The position numbers and the translations under genes were made by a program. DNA of 64,000 bases from an uncultured Pseudomonas sp. GTDB lineage: Bacteria > Pseudomonadota > Gammaproteobacteria > Pseudomonadales > Pseudomonadaceae. Location: contig NZ_CAJYVE010000029.1 of NCBI RefSeq assembly GCF_913777995.1, positions 1 through 64,000 on the forward strand, written 5' to 3'. Below are positions 50,274-59,950 of this stretch, piece by piece (position 1 is the stretch's first letter; every line of letters starts with the position of its first letter). The notes below the pieces were generated by a model. It was not told the origin of the DNA. It did not search any database and saw only the letters and a program-made list of their open reading frames with translations.

Positions 50274-52160
50274 TCAAGGCTCCTTCGCGGCAGTGGTGTG
50301 GTTGCCGAGGGCAGCGGCCTGGGCGTTGCTCAGCGGCGTCGGGCTGATCTGCCACCAGGTTTCCAGGCCCACGTCGTAGACGGGCGCCGTGGCGGGGCGG
50401 CCAAAGCGGTTGGCGTATACCAGGGGTATGCCCTTGGAGTAGTAGTTGGGGATCATGTAGTAGCCCCATTGCAGGACCCGATCCAACGCCCTGGCGTAGT
50501 GCACCATGTCTTGCCGGCTGTTGGCGGCGACCAGGCCGTCGATCAGCCGGTCGACGGCGGGGTTGCGCAGCACCATGGCATTGGAGCTGCCGACCTCGGT
50601 GGCGCTTTGCGAGCCGAACAGGTTGTACAGGTCGCGGCCAGGAGAAAGCAGCGGGTTGCCGTTTTTCGGCAGGGTGACCACGATCATGTCGTAGTCACGG
50701 GCGTTGAGGCGGTTGATGTACTGCGCCGAGTCGATGCGCAGAAACTCCAGGGTGATGCCGATCTGCGCCAGGGTGCGTTTGAACGGCAGGATCAAACGAT
50801 CGAAACCGCCCTGGCCATCGAGAAAACTGAACACCATCGGCTCGCCAGCGGCATTCACCAGTTTGTTGTCTTTCGGGTGCCAGCCGGCCTCGGCCAGCAG
50901 CTTGAGGGCCTGCATTTGCTTGTCGCGGATGTAGCCGCTGCCATCGGTGCGCGGCGGCTGGTACACCTCGGTGAACACTTCGTCGGGCACCTGGCCGCGC
51001 AGCGGTTCGATAATCTTCAGCTCGGCGGCGTCGGGCAGCTGGGTAGCGGCCATTTCGCTTTTCGGGAAATAACTCTGCTGCCGCACGTAGAACCCGCGCA
51101 TCACCCGGCGGTTGATCCAGTCGAAGTCCCACAGCAGCGACAGCGCCTGCCGCACGCGGCGGTCCTGGAAGATCGGGTTGTCCAGGTTGAACACGAAGCC
51201 TTGCGCCGCCACTGGTCGCTGGGGCGCGAGGATGGCTTTCTGCAGGCGCCCGTCGTCGATGGCCGGGCCGCTGTAGCCGACCGTGAAGCCCGCCGATGAA
51301 AACTCCCGGTTGTAGTCGAAGGCGCCGGCCTGCAGCAGTTGCCGGGCGACTTCGGTGTCGCCGTAGAAATTCACTGTCAGGGTGTCGAAGTTGTACAGGC
51401 CGCGGCTGACCGGCAGGTCCTTGGCCCACCAGTCCTTGACCCGCTCGAAGACCACGCTGCGCCCGGCATCGACCTTGGCGACCCGGTACGGGCCGTTGCC
51501 CAGTGGCGCTTCGAAGCCGCCGCCGTTGGTGAAGTCGCGGCTCTTCCACCAGTGCTCGGGCAGAATCCGCAGGCTGGCGATGTCCAGCGCCAGCGTGCGG
51601 TTGAGGTTGTTCTTGAAGTTGAAGCGAATCTGCAGCGGCCCCTCGATGACCACGTTTTGCACGTCGGCGAACATCGGGCGATAGCTGAAGCTGGCCTGGG
51701 TGGTCATCAGTTCGAAGGTGTAGCGCACGTCTTCGGCGGTGACCGGCTGGCCGTCGTCGAAGCGCGCCTTGGGGTTGAGGTAGAAGCGAACCCACAGGCC
51801 CTCGGGGTCCATCTCCATTTTCTCCGCGATCAGCCCGTAGACCGTGTAGGGCTCGTCGAGGGAGCGGTAGGCCAGCGGCGAGTAGACCCAGCTGTCGACC
51901 TGCACCACGTTGATGCCCTGGTCGACATAGGGATTGAGGTAGTTGAACTGGCCGATTTCTTCGGCCGAGCGGGTCAGTGAGCCACCCTTGGGGGCGTTGG
52001 GGTTCACATAATCGAAGTGCTTGAAGTCGGCCGGGTACTTCGGCGCCTCGCCATACACCGTCAGGGCATGGGTCGGCACCGCCAGCGCGGCCTGCCTGCC
52101 GCTGCACAACAGGGCGACACCCAGGAGCAGGCGCCGCAGGAAACGGATTTGACGCGACAT
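50274..52160 (-). CDS. yejA: Periplasmic peptide-binding protein YejA
   Basis: The 628-aa SBP_bac_5 protein has a signal peptide ([22 protein letters not shown], cleavage about residue 27). Next come [27 protein letters not shown] (about 36-62), [28 protein letters not shown] and [22 protein letters not shown]. It delivers peptides or peptide-like compounds to YejBEF. It begins 145 bp after the TonB receptor gene, with a minus-strand terminator between, so it may have its own promoter while remaining part of the same uptake locus. Confidence 0.94.
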   Translation of the reverse strand: MSRQIRFLRRLLLGVALLCSGRQAALAVPTHALTVYGEAPKYPADFKHFDYVNPNAPKGGSLTRSAEEIGQFNYLNPYVDQGINVVQVDSWVYSPLAYRSLDEPYTVYGLIAEKMEMDPEGLWVRFYLNPKARFDDGQPVTAEDVRYTFELMTTQASFSYRPMFADVQNVVIEGPLQIRFNFKNNLNRTLALDIASLRILPEHWWKSRDFTNGGGFEAPLGNGPYRVAKVDAGRSVVFERVKDWWAKDLPVSRGLYNFDTLTVNFYGDTEVARQLLQAGAFDYNREFSSAGFTVGYSGPAIDDGRLQKAILAPQRPVAAQGFVFNLDNPIFQDRRVRQALSLLWDFDWINRRVMRGFYVRQQSYFPKSEMAATQLPDAAELKIIEPLRGQVPDEVFTEVYQPPRTDGSGYIRDKQMQALKLLAEAGWHPKDNKLVNAAGEPMVFSFLDGQGGFDRLILPFKRTLAQIGITLEFLRIDSAQYINRLNARDYDMIVVTLPKNGNPLLSPGRDLYNLFGSQSATEVGSSNAMVLRNPAVDRLIDGLVAANSRQDMVHYARALDRVLQWGYYMIPNYYSKGIPLVYANRFGRPATAPVYDVGLETWWQISPTPLSNAQAAALGNHTTAAKEP

Positions 52161-52202
52161 GATGGGGCTGTCCTCGTACGCACGGAATGACTGGGCGCGG
52201 CG

Positions 52203-52257
52203 AAAAAAGCCTCCGGCCGAGGGGAAGGTGGATGAGACCTGCCGGCCGGAGGGGGCT
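52203..52257 (-). terminator. Terminator between the TonB receptor gene and yejA
   Basis: On the minus strand GCCCCCTCCGGCC pairs with GGCCGGAGGC across a 22-nt loop and is followed by TTTTTT (52203-52208). One side has two extra C residues. A second GC-rich hairpin, GACGCGGCC against GGCCGCGTC (52270-52300), lies just after the receptor stop. Confidence 0.65.
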
Positions 52258-52305
52258 ACTTCGCCAGATGACGCGGCCTGCGCGGGGCGCTGGCCGCGTC
52301 GTGCC

Positions 52306-55023
52306 TCAGAAGTGGTAAGTCATGCGGGCGAACACGGTGCGGCCCAGCGGGTCGGCGTAGCGGGGGTCATAGCCGGACTGGAAGTTGTAGGCCTGGTTGG
52401 AGAACGGCGGGTCGCGGTCGAAGACGTTGCGTACGCCGGCATCGACGTCCAGCACCTTGTCGAAGGTATGCCCCACCGACAGGTCCCACAGCGTATAGGA
52501 CGCCACCCGGGCATTGGTGGTGCGGTCGTAGTCGTTGTAGCCGGTGGTGAAGCGGTTGGTGATCGACGCACGGGTATTGCCCAGCGACCAGGAACCCACC
52601 AGCACGTGCTTCCAGCGCGCAATCACACCGTCGCCCTGGAAGTCGCCGACCTTGTCGGTGTAGGGGCCGTCGATGATGTTCTGGTAGTCGTAGCGGTCAA
52701 CGTAGGTGCCGGTCAGGCCCAGGCCGAACTGCCCGTAAGGCGTATTCGGGAAGCGGTAGTCGAGGGTGACGTCGACGCCGTTGGTCTTGACGATGCCCAG
52801 GTTGGCATTGCCGGTCACGATGTTGGCGATCGAACCGTCGGGGTTGCGCACGTAGCGATCGGCGTAGGTGAGCGGGTCGTCGAACACCGCGGACTCCGGG
52901 AACGACTGGATCTGGTTGGAGATATGGATCCACCAGAAATCCAGACCCACCGACAGGTTGCTGACCGGTTGATAGACGAAGCCCAGGGTCACGTTGCGGG
53001 CCTTCTCCGGCGCCAGCTCGGTATTGCCGCCGCTGTTGTTGAGGAACTGCTGGGCGCAGTCGCGACCGGCGTTGCCGCCAGGCTGCACGCTGCCGCCGGC
53101 ACACAGCACCGGGTCGTCGTAGTAACCCTGGCTGTAGCTGGTGCTGCGCGGGGCGTAGAGTTCATAGAGCGACGGCGCGCGGAAGCCTTCGCTGTAGGCG
53201 CCGCGCACCACCAGCTGCTTCACCGGCTGGTAACGGAACGAGTACTTGGGGTTGGTGGTGCTGCCAAAGTCGCTGTACTTGTCGTGACGCACCGCCGCGC
53301 TCAGCTCCAGGCTGTCCAGCACCGGCACGCTCAGTTCGGCATAGGCCGCCTTTACGCTGCGCTCGCCAGACACGCTGCCCGCTGCATCGGCGCCCAGGCT
53401 GCTGACGTCGTTGACGAAGGCCTCGTATTGCTGGTGCATCTTTTCCTTGCGGTACTCGCCGCCCAAGGCCAGACCGGCCGGGCCGGCGCCGAACCAGTCG
53501 CCGACTTCCCGGCTGATACGCCCGTCGATGCCGGCGACCCGACCCACGGCGCTGGAGTACTGCCCGTGGTACTGGTTGGCGTCGATCAGCGCCTGGCCGG
53601 CTGCGGTCTGTGGTCCGAAGGGGTTGATGATGCCGTTGGCCAGGCCGTCGATCATCGCCGCGTCACTGACATAACCACTGGTGAGGTTGGACAGCACCTT
53701 GTTCTGGTTGTACGAGGCGCCGACGTTGTAGTCCCAGCCGCCGACCAGGCCGTCGAAGCTCAGCAGGAAGCGCTGGCTGGTGTTCTGGTCGCTTTGCCCC
53801 CTGGGGCCGGCTGCGGTTTCCCGCCAGGCGGTGTCGATGGGCTGGGTCGGGTCGAGGGTGAAGTTGGTTGGCGCCGGAGTAATGCCGTTGCCCGGATAGA
53901 AGGGCGAAGAGGCGTCCAGCGACAGGCCGGTGAGCGGCGCCGGGGCGATGTCGACGTGGTTGTTGTTGCGTGCCCAGAAGTATTCGAGGTTAACGTTGTG
54001 GTCGTCGGCCAGTTTGCCGGTGGCCTTGCCGAAGAACGAGGTCTTCTCGGTTTGCGGAATCAGGTCGATGTATTCACGGGTGCTGAACCGGCAAATGCCA
54101 TTGCGGGCCACCAGGTTGGCGCCCGAGCAGGCGGTGCCCAAGGGGTTGGCGGCGTTGTCGCCCTGGTAGTAGTTGCCAGGGAAGGCGGTGCCCGAGGTCT
54201 GGTTGAGGCCGCGCCCCGGCACGTAGTCCCGGGCGAACGAGCGGTCGTTGGCGTCGAGATTCTGCTGCTTGTTGTAGTTGAACACGCCCATGACATTGAA
54301 GCGGTCTTCTTCCAGGTCGCCGAAACCCCAGCTGGCGCTCATGTCTTTGGTTGCACCGCCGCCGCTGTGGGTCGGCGTCTCGCCACCCAGGCTCAGGGTG
54401 CCGTCGGTGAGGGATTTCTTGGTGATGAAGTTGATCACCCCGCCGATGGCATCGGTGCCGTACAGCGCCGAGGCACCGTCGCGCAGTACTTCGACACGGT
54501 CGATGGCGGCGAACGGAATCATGTTCAGGTCGATGGCACTGCCGTTGGGCGTGCCCACGCCGGAAAGCGCGTTGTTGGCCAGGCGCCGACCGTTGAGCAG
54601 CACCAGGGTCTTGTTCGCGCCGATGCCGCGCATGTCGGCGTAGGAGGCGCCGCCGGTGCCGGCACCGACGGAACCGGCGCTGTTGTTGATCGACTGGCTG
54701 CCGGTGATGCGCTGGACCATTTCCTGGGTGGTGGTCACGCCCTGTTTCTTCAGGTCGTCGGCGCGCAGGATGGTAATCGGCACGGCGGTTTCCGCATCCA
54801 CCCGGCGAATCGCCGAGCCGGTCACTTCGACGCGTTGCAACTGCGTGGTGGCGGGCACCACTGCGGCGGCGGAGACAGACTCGCTGCCGGTCTCGGCATC
54901 GACGGCCTCGGCCGCCTGGGCGCCACCCATGCCCATGGCCAAGGCGCATAGCCAGGCACGGGGTTGACGGCGGACCGCAAGGGCCAGTGGCTTGAGGGTG
55001 TATCCGGGAAGATTCATCAGCAT
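52306..55023 (-). CDS. TonB-dependent outer-membrane receptor
   Basis: A 905-aa receptor with signal peptide (to about AQAAEA, residue 40), a TonB-box-like QRVEVTGSAI, the plug domain (ITILRADDLKKQGVTTTQEMVQRITG ... LNGRRLANNAL ... IDRVEVLRDGASALYGTDAIGGVINFITKK, about 70-200) and a 22-strand barrel ending ADPLGRTVFARMTYHF with terminal Phe. RVEVLRDGASALYGTDAIGGVIN marks the large receptors for carbohydrates or peptides rather than siderophores. It sits between exbD and yejA on the same strand, so the ligand is probably a peptide-like compound handed to YejA (inference). Confidence 0.93.
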   Translation of the reverse strand: MLMNLPGYTLKPLALAVRRQPRAWLCALAMGMGGAQAAEAVDAETGSESVSAAAVVPATTQLQRVEVTGSAIRRVDAETAVPITILRADDLKKQGVTTTQEMVQRITGSQSINNSAGSVGAGTGGASYADMRGIGANKTLVLLNGRRLANNALSGVGTPNGSAIDLNMIPFAAIDRVEVLRDGASALYGTDAIGGVINFITKKSLTDGTLSLGGETPTHSGGGATKDMSASWGFGDLEEDRFNVMGVFNYNKQQNLDANDRSFARDYVPGRGLNQTSGTAFPGNYYQGDNAANPLGTACSGANLVARNGICRFSTREYIDLIPQTEKTSFFGKATGKLADDHNVNLEYFWARNNNHVDIAPAPLTGLSLDASSPFYPGNGITPAPTNFTLDPTQPIDTAWRETAAGPRGQSDQNTSQRFLLSFDGLVGGWDYNVGASYNQNKVLSNLTSGYVSDAAMIDGLANGIINPFGPQTAAGQALIDANQYHGQYSSAVGRVAGIDGRISREVGDWFGAGPAGLALGGEYRKEKMHQQYEAFVNDVSSLGADAAGSVSGERSVKAAYAELSVPVLDSLELSAAVRHDKYSDFGSTTNPKYSFRYQPVKQLVVRGAYSEGFRAPSLYELYAPRSTSYSQGYYDDPVLCAGGSVQPGGNAGRDCAQQFLNNSGGNTELAPEKARNVTLGFVYQPVSNLSVGLDFWWIHISNQIQSFPESAVFDDPLTYADRYVRNPDGSIANIVTGNANLGIVKTNGVDVTLDYRFPNTPYGQFGLGLTGTYVDRYDYQNIIDGPYTDKVGDFQGDGVIARWKHVLVGSWSLGNTRASITNRFTTGYNDYDRTTNARVASYTLWDLSVGHTFDKVLDVDAGVRNVFDRDPPFSNQAYNFQSGYDPRYADPLGRTVFARMTYHF

Positions 55024-55217
55024 GGTTAGTTCCGACCTGGTCCAGACGTTATTGAAATGGCCTTGTGAGCCCTCTGTTCCCGGCCCGGTTATGCCGGGCG
55101 GGTGTTCCACTGCTTCGGTTTTCCGGCAAGCCGCTCCCCTCCAGGGGCCTTGCGGCCCGCGGACGAAGCGCTGTGCGGGGTGCGATCAAGCGGGTTTCGC
55201 GGGGCGAAACCCTGCGG

Positions 55218-55619
55218 TCAACGGGCTGTCATCACGGATATCCTGGTGATGCCGGAGCGTTCGATGGACGCCATCGCCTTGGCCACCTGGCCGTAGTTCA
55301 CGTCGGTGTCGGCCTGCAGCTGAACGCGAATGTCCGGGTCTTTGGCCTTCTCTTCCTGCAGGCTTTTCTCCAGCAGTTCAGGGGCGATTTCCGACTTGGC
55401 GAGGAAGAACTTGCCGTTCTGGTCGACGCTGACCACCACCGGGTCTTTTTTCTCGGCCGGCGCGACGGCGTCGGTCTTGGGCAGGTTGACCTTGATGGCG
55501 TTGGTCATCAGCGGGGTGGTGACGATGAACACCACCAGCAGCACGAGCATCACGTCGACCAGCGGCGTGACGTTCATTTCGCTGAGCACTTCATCGCTGT
55601 CTTGAGTGGAGAACGACAT
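55218..55619 (-). CDS. exbD: TonB-system energiser ExbD
   Basis: The 133-aa protein has a single TM (MLVLLVVFIVTTPLM, about 24-38) preceded by SEMNVTPLVDVM with the essential Asp22, and a periplasmic C-terminal domain (VNLPKTDA ... ITRISVMTAR). With ExbB it forms the proton-driven motor that energises TonB. Its ATG overlaps the exbB stop by one base (TGATG). A 194-bp gap with no gene separates it from the receptor gene. Confidence 0.93.
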   Translation of the reverse strand: MSFSTQDSDEVLSEMNVTPLVDVMLVLLVVFIVTTPLMTNAIKVNLPKTDAVAPAEKKDPVVVSVDQNGKFFLAKSEIAPELLEKSLQEEKAKDPDIRVQLQADTDVNYGQVAKAMASIERSGITRISVMTAR

Positions 55620-56326
55620 CAGCTCGCCTCCCGCACGGCATGGCCATGCTGGCTGGAGATGGGTTTGCGGCTCACGGCGAAGGCACTGCGCTGGGCGAGG
55701 GAGTCGAAGTCGTGGGCGAAGTCATCCATGTCGGCCACGGCCAGCTTGAGGCGGCGCAGAAAGAAGTTGTAGATGAGCACCGCTGGTACGGCGACGGCGA
55801 TACCCACACCGGTGGCGATCAGCGCGTGACCGATGGGGCCGGCCACCGCTTCGAGGCTGGCCGAGCCGGTGAGGCCGATGCTCTGCAAGGCTTCCATGAT
55901 GCCCCAGACCGTACCGAACAGGCCGATGAAGGGCGCGGTGCTGCCGATACTGGCAAGAATCGCCTGGCCGCTTTCCAGCGAGCGGCGCTCTTTCTGGATT
56001 TGCTGGCGCAGGTTGCGCTCCAGGCGGTCGGAGCGGTTGATGGTGTGCGCCAGTTGCTGCGTGGTGCGCGGCGAGTCCTCCACCGCCATGGCCTCGAAGC
56101 CACTGTTGGCGATGCGTGCCAGGGCGCCAGGGTACTGCGCGGCGTGCTCGGCGGCGGTGAGCAGATCCGGTGCCGACCAGAACGCCTTGGTGAACTGCTT
56201 GTTCTGGGACTTCTGGCGCAGGTACTGCGCAGACTTGATCAGCAGCAATGCCCAGCTCAGCACGGAAAACACAATCAGTGCCCAGAGCACGGCGGGGACA
56301 ATCAGGGAAGAGAGCGATTCGTTCAT
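55619..56326 (-). CDS. exbB: TonB-system proton channel ExbB
   Basis: The 235-aa MotA/TolQ/ExbB-family protein has three TMs (about 8-30, 128-150, 168-192). The signature runs LASIGSTAPFIGLFGTVWGIMEALQSIGLTGSASLEAVAGPIGHALIATGVGIAVAVPAVLIYN. The ATG at 56326 is chosen over one five codons upstream because the family starts MNESLSSLI-like just before TM1. It lies 51 bp after tonB and overlaps exbD. Confidence 0.93.
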   Translation of the reverse strand: MNESLSSLIVPAVLWALIVFSVLSWALLLIKSAQYLRQKSQNKQFTKAFWSAPDLLTAAEHAAQYPGALARIANSGFEAMAVEDSPRTTQQLAHTINRSDRLERNLRQQIQKERRSLESGQAILASIGSTAPFIGLFGTVWGIMEALQSIGLTGSASLEAVAGPIGHALIATGVGIAVAVPAVLIYNFFLRRLKLAVADMDDFAHDFDSLAQRSAFAVSRKPISSQHGHAVREAS

Positions 56327-56377
56327 GGGTCTACACCTCACCAGCTTGAAATAGGTTGTCGGTTGTCGTGCACCGGG

Positions 56378-57211
56378 TCATTCCGGCAGCTTGAAATCGA
56401 TGGTCTGGGTCGCGAAGCCTTCGATGGGCGTGTCACCGCGCTTGGCTGGAATGAACTTCCAGTTGCGCACCGCCTCCACGGCGGCCTCGTCGAGCACCGG
56501 CTTGCCGCTGGACTTGGTCACCTCCACGGCGCCGGCACGCCCGTTGGGCAACACCTTGATGCGCAGCACCACGCGGCCCTCCCAATTGCGGCGCAGCGCC
56601 AGCCCCGGGTACTCGGGCGGCGGGTTGCCCAGGCTGGCGAGCCCGGAAACCGCCGCGCTTTCCTTCACCGGTGCCGCCGGAGCGGGTGGTGCAGGCGCTG
56701 GCGCGGGTGCTGGTGGGGCCGGTGGCGCAGCAGGAGCCGGGGCGGCCAGCGGTTTCGGCGGCGCAGGCGGCGTCGGCTTTTTCACCGGTTCCGGCTTCTT
56801 GACCGGCTTGGGCTTCTCGACCTTGGGTTTCTCGATCGGCTTGGGCGGCGGCTCTACGGCATCCGGGTCCTCGACCGGCTGTTCCGGCTCGGGAGGTGGT
56901 GGCGGGGCAGGCGGCGGAGGTGGCGGTTCGGGCGGCGGCGGCTCCGGCGCAGGCGGAGTCGGGCTGCTCAGCTCGATGGTCATTTCCGGCACTTGCGGCG
57001 CCACTTCCGGAACTTCCGCCTTGGCGGTTTGCATGTACCACCACACCGCGCCGTGAATAAGCACGGACGCCGCGATCAACAGCACGACTTGCGGTTTACC
57101 GAGGCCACCGGGTCTTGAAGTATTAGGTTTGAAAGGGATGCCCTGCCACGCCACCGGACGCTCATCCGGCAACGGGGCAGGGACCGCTTTCATTCTTACC
57201 GCATCATTCAT
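56378..57211 (-). CDS. tonB: TonB protein
   Basis: The 277-aa energy transducer has a TM anchor (QVVLLIAASVLIHGAVWWYM, residues 41-60) and a long Pro/Glu/Lys/Ala-rich spacer (about 75-195), including PPPPEPPPPPPAPPPPP-type tracts and KPxxKP repeats. The C-terminal domain (about 205-277) contains YPGLALRRNWEGRVVLRIKVLPNG and AVRNWKFIPAKRG. GAGGGAG before the ATG at 57211 fixes the start. It is the first gene of the tonB-exbB-exbD-receptor array, so this system is likely dedicated to that receptor. Confidence 0.93.
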   Translation of the reverse strand: MNDAVRMKAVPAPLPDERPVAWQGIPFKPNTSRPGGLGKPQVVLLIAASVLIHGAVWWYMQTAKAEVPEVAPQVPEMTIELSSPTPPAPEPPPPEPPPPPPAPPPPPEPEQPVEDPDAVEPPPKPIEKPKVEKPKPVKKPEPVKKPTPPAPPKPLAAPAPAAPPAPPAPAPAPAPPAPAAPVKESAAVSGLASLGNPPPEYPGLALRRNWEGRVVLRIKVLPNGRAGAVEVTKSSGKPVLDEAAVEAVRNWKFIPAKRGDTPIEGFATQTIDFKLPE

Positions 57212-58434
57212 TAAAGCTCCCTCGGTTAGTTGAAGGGCAATAAAAGTCCGTTCAAACATTCGGGCATGTTCGAAGTCGGGAAGCCTGCGCAATATTCAGG
57301 GTGCATGACGCCGCCTTTAGAGGCACTGGCTCACTCAGTTGGAAGTCATGTCTCGATCAGGGTGATCGCATTGCAAGTCCTTGCTTTTATTGTCGCGTAC
57401 ATAAAAGTACGAATGTGTTCCTGAAACCCTACATAGCAACCGCTGTGCCATAAACGACCGCCGGTAAGCGCTGTATCCCGCGTGCCAGAGCGGGTGTCGC
57501 ATTCTTGTAATAAATTTTCGAATGGCGGCGCATAGGCGTTTTCTTCCTTTAAAGTGGAGGCCGAACAAGCCGATTAAAAAGGCGAAGCGGGTCCCTCTGG
57601 GGCGCCAGACGAATTGAAGTACACCGATTAGGATGACTGGTTAGTCACGCGCACCAATACTGGAAACGGAGGTTCAAGTTGGTGCGTTAGTTGGTCAAAT
57701 GCTCACAAAAGGATGCTCCTGTGTAGATAAGGCGCTGTAAAAAAATGAAAAAACAGCCAGCAAGTGATGGCTAATTGAAACTAACAAACCAAGTTGTCGA
57801 ACAATAAACGGCGCGCAGTTGCAATGCGTGTGTTCAAGTTTCTTTTAACAGTCGTGCACGGCAGCGCTGGCCTGGTTAACGAAACAGGCGCTTTGCAAGG
57901 ACATCAGCAGGGCAGGCGAGGGCCTGTGACCCGATACCCGTTAGAAAACGTGCATCAATTTGGCAAGTAGTGGTTTGGAGACGACGGGCAGGCCTGGGGC
58001 GGACGCGGCCGGGTGAAGCGGTGGAAGGTGCAAGGATGGGGTTACACGAGCTGAATGCGACACAGAGAGACTCCTTTCCGGGTCAGGTGCCAGGCTTGTG
58101 GCCGGGCACCTGCACTGTTTATGGACGCCTGACGTCCGATATCTGCACTTTGGTGCGAGTAAGCACCCCTGAAGCGCAGCGCGTGCCACACGGTTATGGC
58201 ACGGCCGTTCCACTTGGAAGATCTGTGCCAATTGTGTCTTTTTGTATCGAGAAAATTACAGGTGGTTGCCGCTGACCCCGCCATAGGCTCGGTCTCAATG
58301 CCTATCTGCGCGGCACCACGCGGCTTTCGTAGGCGCGAGCTTGCTCGCGAAAGGGCTCATGTAAAACTGTCAGCAATGAACCTGACCCCTTCACGAGCAA
58401 ACCCGCCCCAACGGGCTAGCCGACTTCCGCAGAC
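57212..58434. other. 1.2-kb region with no supported gene upstream of tonB
   Basis: Short frames occur on both strands but none has a ribosome binding site plus protein-like composition. It should hold the tonB operon promoter. Seen: a small dyad CGTAC...GTACG (about 57396-57411), TGACTGGTTAGTCA (57634-57647), and CGCACCAA (57650-57657) inverted to TTGGTGCG (57679-57686). A T/A-rich stretch covers about 57720-57850. No clear Fur box was found. A REP-like unit lies at 58328-58412. Confidence 0.55.
58328..58412. repeat. Diverged REPIN copy
   Basis: GCGCGAGCTTGCTCGCGAAAGG and CCTTCACGAGCAAACCCGCC are inverted but the right arm is degraded. The inner sequence is not clearly the shared spacer. 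It lies just past the stop codon of the BRO-N gene. Confidence 0.6.
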
Positions 58435-58968
58435 CTACCGACCACCCACCCACGCCAACACCCCCCGCCACAACCCACGCCGCCTTGCAGCCGGACGCTC
58501 CATCAACACCCCCGGCATATCCCGCCAGCGCACCCACGCCTCATTGCGCCAATGCAGCACCTGCAACGAACTGCCCAGCCAGTCCAGGCTGTTGACGCTC
58601 GGCAACCGCCCCGCATCGTCACCGCGCTGATGCAGCTCCGGCAGCACCTCATGGGTCAGCCAGCGCCGCAGGCTGCGATTCTCCGGAACGTAGTGATGCA
58701 CCAACAGGGCAAACACCCCGGACTCACTTACCAGGATGCACTTCTCCCAATGCTCATGGCTTTCCACCCAGGCCGTGCGCCGCTGGTCCGGGTCGAGCTT
58801 CATCGTCGCCCGCTCATCGATGGCCCGCCCCATCAGGCGGCTGAGATCGGCCAGACAGAACCAGCCCTGACCGTCGCTGAGCACGGCGCGCAATCGGCGG
58901 CGGTGGCGGTAGAAGAGAGTGGCGTGGAAGTGTTGCGTGCAGGGGGGGTTGGGGTTGATTGCGGTCAT
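58435..58968 (-). CDS. BRO-N domain protein (phage antirepressor-like)
   Basis: The 177-aa protein has a BRO-N fold: LRAVLSDGQGWFCLADLSRLMGR (about 26-48), ESHEHWEKCILVSESGVFALLVHHYVPENRSLRRWLTHEVLPELHQRG (about 70-117). The C-terminal ~60 residues are Trp/Arg-rich (LDWLGSSLQVLHWRNEAWVRWRDMPG) and lack a KilA-C domain. GAGGACTCGAC precedes the ATG. BRO proteins are phage DNA-binding proteins, here probably a cargo remnant at the edge of an accessory region. Confidence 0.8.
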   Translation of the reverse strand: MTAINPNPPCTQHFHATLFYRHRRRLRAVLSDGQGWFCLADLSRLMGRAIDERATMKLDPDQRRTAWVESHEHWEKCILVSESGVFALLVHHYVPENRSLRRWLTHEVLPELHQRGDDAGRLPSVNSLDWLGSSLQVLHWRNEAWVRWRDMPGVLMERPAARRRGLWRGVLAWVGGR

Positions 58969-59950
58969 GTCGAGTCCTCGTTACGTTAATCCCGCCACTG
59001 ACCGTCGCCAAACGATCATGGGGTGGCGGCTGTGCGCAGGTTGGCGAACCGGGTCAACGTAGTCGCACCCCGGCAGACCCGAAGGTCTCCCACGCACAGC
59101 TGCCATAACGAACAGACAGGCAGGAAACTGCCCGCAACGTCTTGAGGAGCTGCGTGACTACGTGATGTTCAGGTCGCCAAACCCGACTCGCTGAATTGGC
59201 AGCGAGCGGGGGGCAGGGTAGCGGAGGGAGGGGGTGGGGGCAAGGGTGGGGCGTTGGGTATAGATAGAATTTGCCGGCGGTTTGGGTCTTACTTGCTGAT
59301 CTTTTTAAGGCGCCGACGCGATGGACGCGTGATCTGGTCGTAATGTATTCGTTTGGGCCGGGGTAATCTGAAACAAGTCGGTATCTATCTGTATTAACTA
59401 TTAAATAATATTTGGTCAGCGTGCTTGGAATACCAGTTGGAACGCTGTGTGGCCTGGATTCCGATGGACGGTGCTGTTAGAGCTACAGGCCATAAACGAA
59501 TCGGCATCGAATCTATAAAAATGTCGGCCCCCCAGGTCGCCCATGGCCTGGCTGGGCCAGTCGTTCATCAGCTAAGGGCGCAGCTCGTTGAGGCTTTTGA
59601 CCACGATCTGCTGGGCTTCGGTGCTGGTTGCGAGGTTGTGAGGATTGATGTGGTAGCGCTGCAGCACATATTGCATCAAGGCCTTGCGGCTTGGTATCAA
59701 AAGCTGCCCAGTCAGCATACCAAAGTCGGCTTCGATGATCGCCTTCTACGCCTCGTTCATTCGAACGGCTGCTCCGCTTCGTAGCTCGCCAGATGGCCTA
59801 TGCAAACAAATTGACTAAGGCTGCTGTGCGCCAATGCGTGAAATCTGACCGCAATACATTGGTTACCCACCGCTCAAACACGGGTTTAGGTCAATGGGAG
59901 AGGGAAAATCTCAGGCCCTGTATCTTTGTTCGGTTTTTGCTCTGAACCCA
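58969..59950. other. 980-bp degraded accessory stretch between BRO-N and hsdR
   Basis: Base composition falls from GC-rich to A+T-rich around 59280-59420 (TATTAACTATTAAATAATATTT). No intact gene is supported. One remnant is listed separately (59572-59718). Plus-strand frames 59425-59784 and 59793-59945 do not look like proteins of known type and lack ribosome sites. This looks like an insertion boundary or decayed mobile DNA. Confidence 0.5.
59572..59718 (-). pseudogene. Possible gene remnant (48-aa frame, unknown family)
   Basis: On the minus strand, MLTGQLLIPSRKALMQYVLQ and the following RYHINPHNLATSTEAQQIVV, then KSLNELRP and a stop, have protein-like composition. Upstream in the same frame AIIEADFG is preceded by an in-frame TAG (11 codons before the ATG). 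It could be the 3' end of a decayed gene. I do not recognise the family. Confidence 0.35.

Noticed and set aside
52159..54951. 930-codon plus-strand open frame
   Set aside because: It lies opposite the TonB receptor gene, which has full domain evidence; the frame is open only because of high GC. Same for 6780-8570, 17115-19142, 12305-14125 and other long antisense frames.
59425..59784. 119-codon plus-strand frame in the degraded region
   Set aside because: No ribosome site, no recognisable motif, and it overlaps a more protein-like minus-strand remnant.
59793..59945. 50-codon plus-strand frame beginning MAYANKLTK
   Set aside because: Protein-like for about 20 residues but no Shine-Dalgarno or family resemblance; too weak to list.
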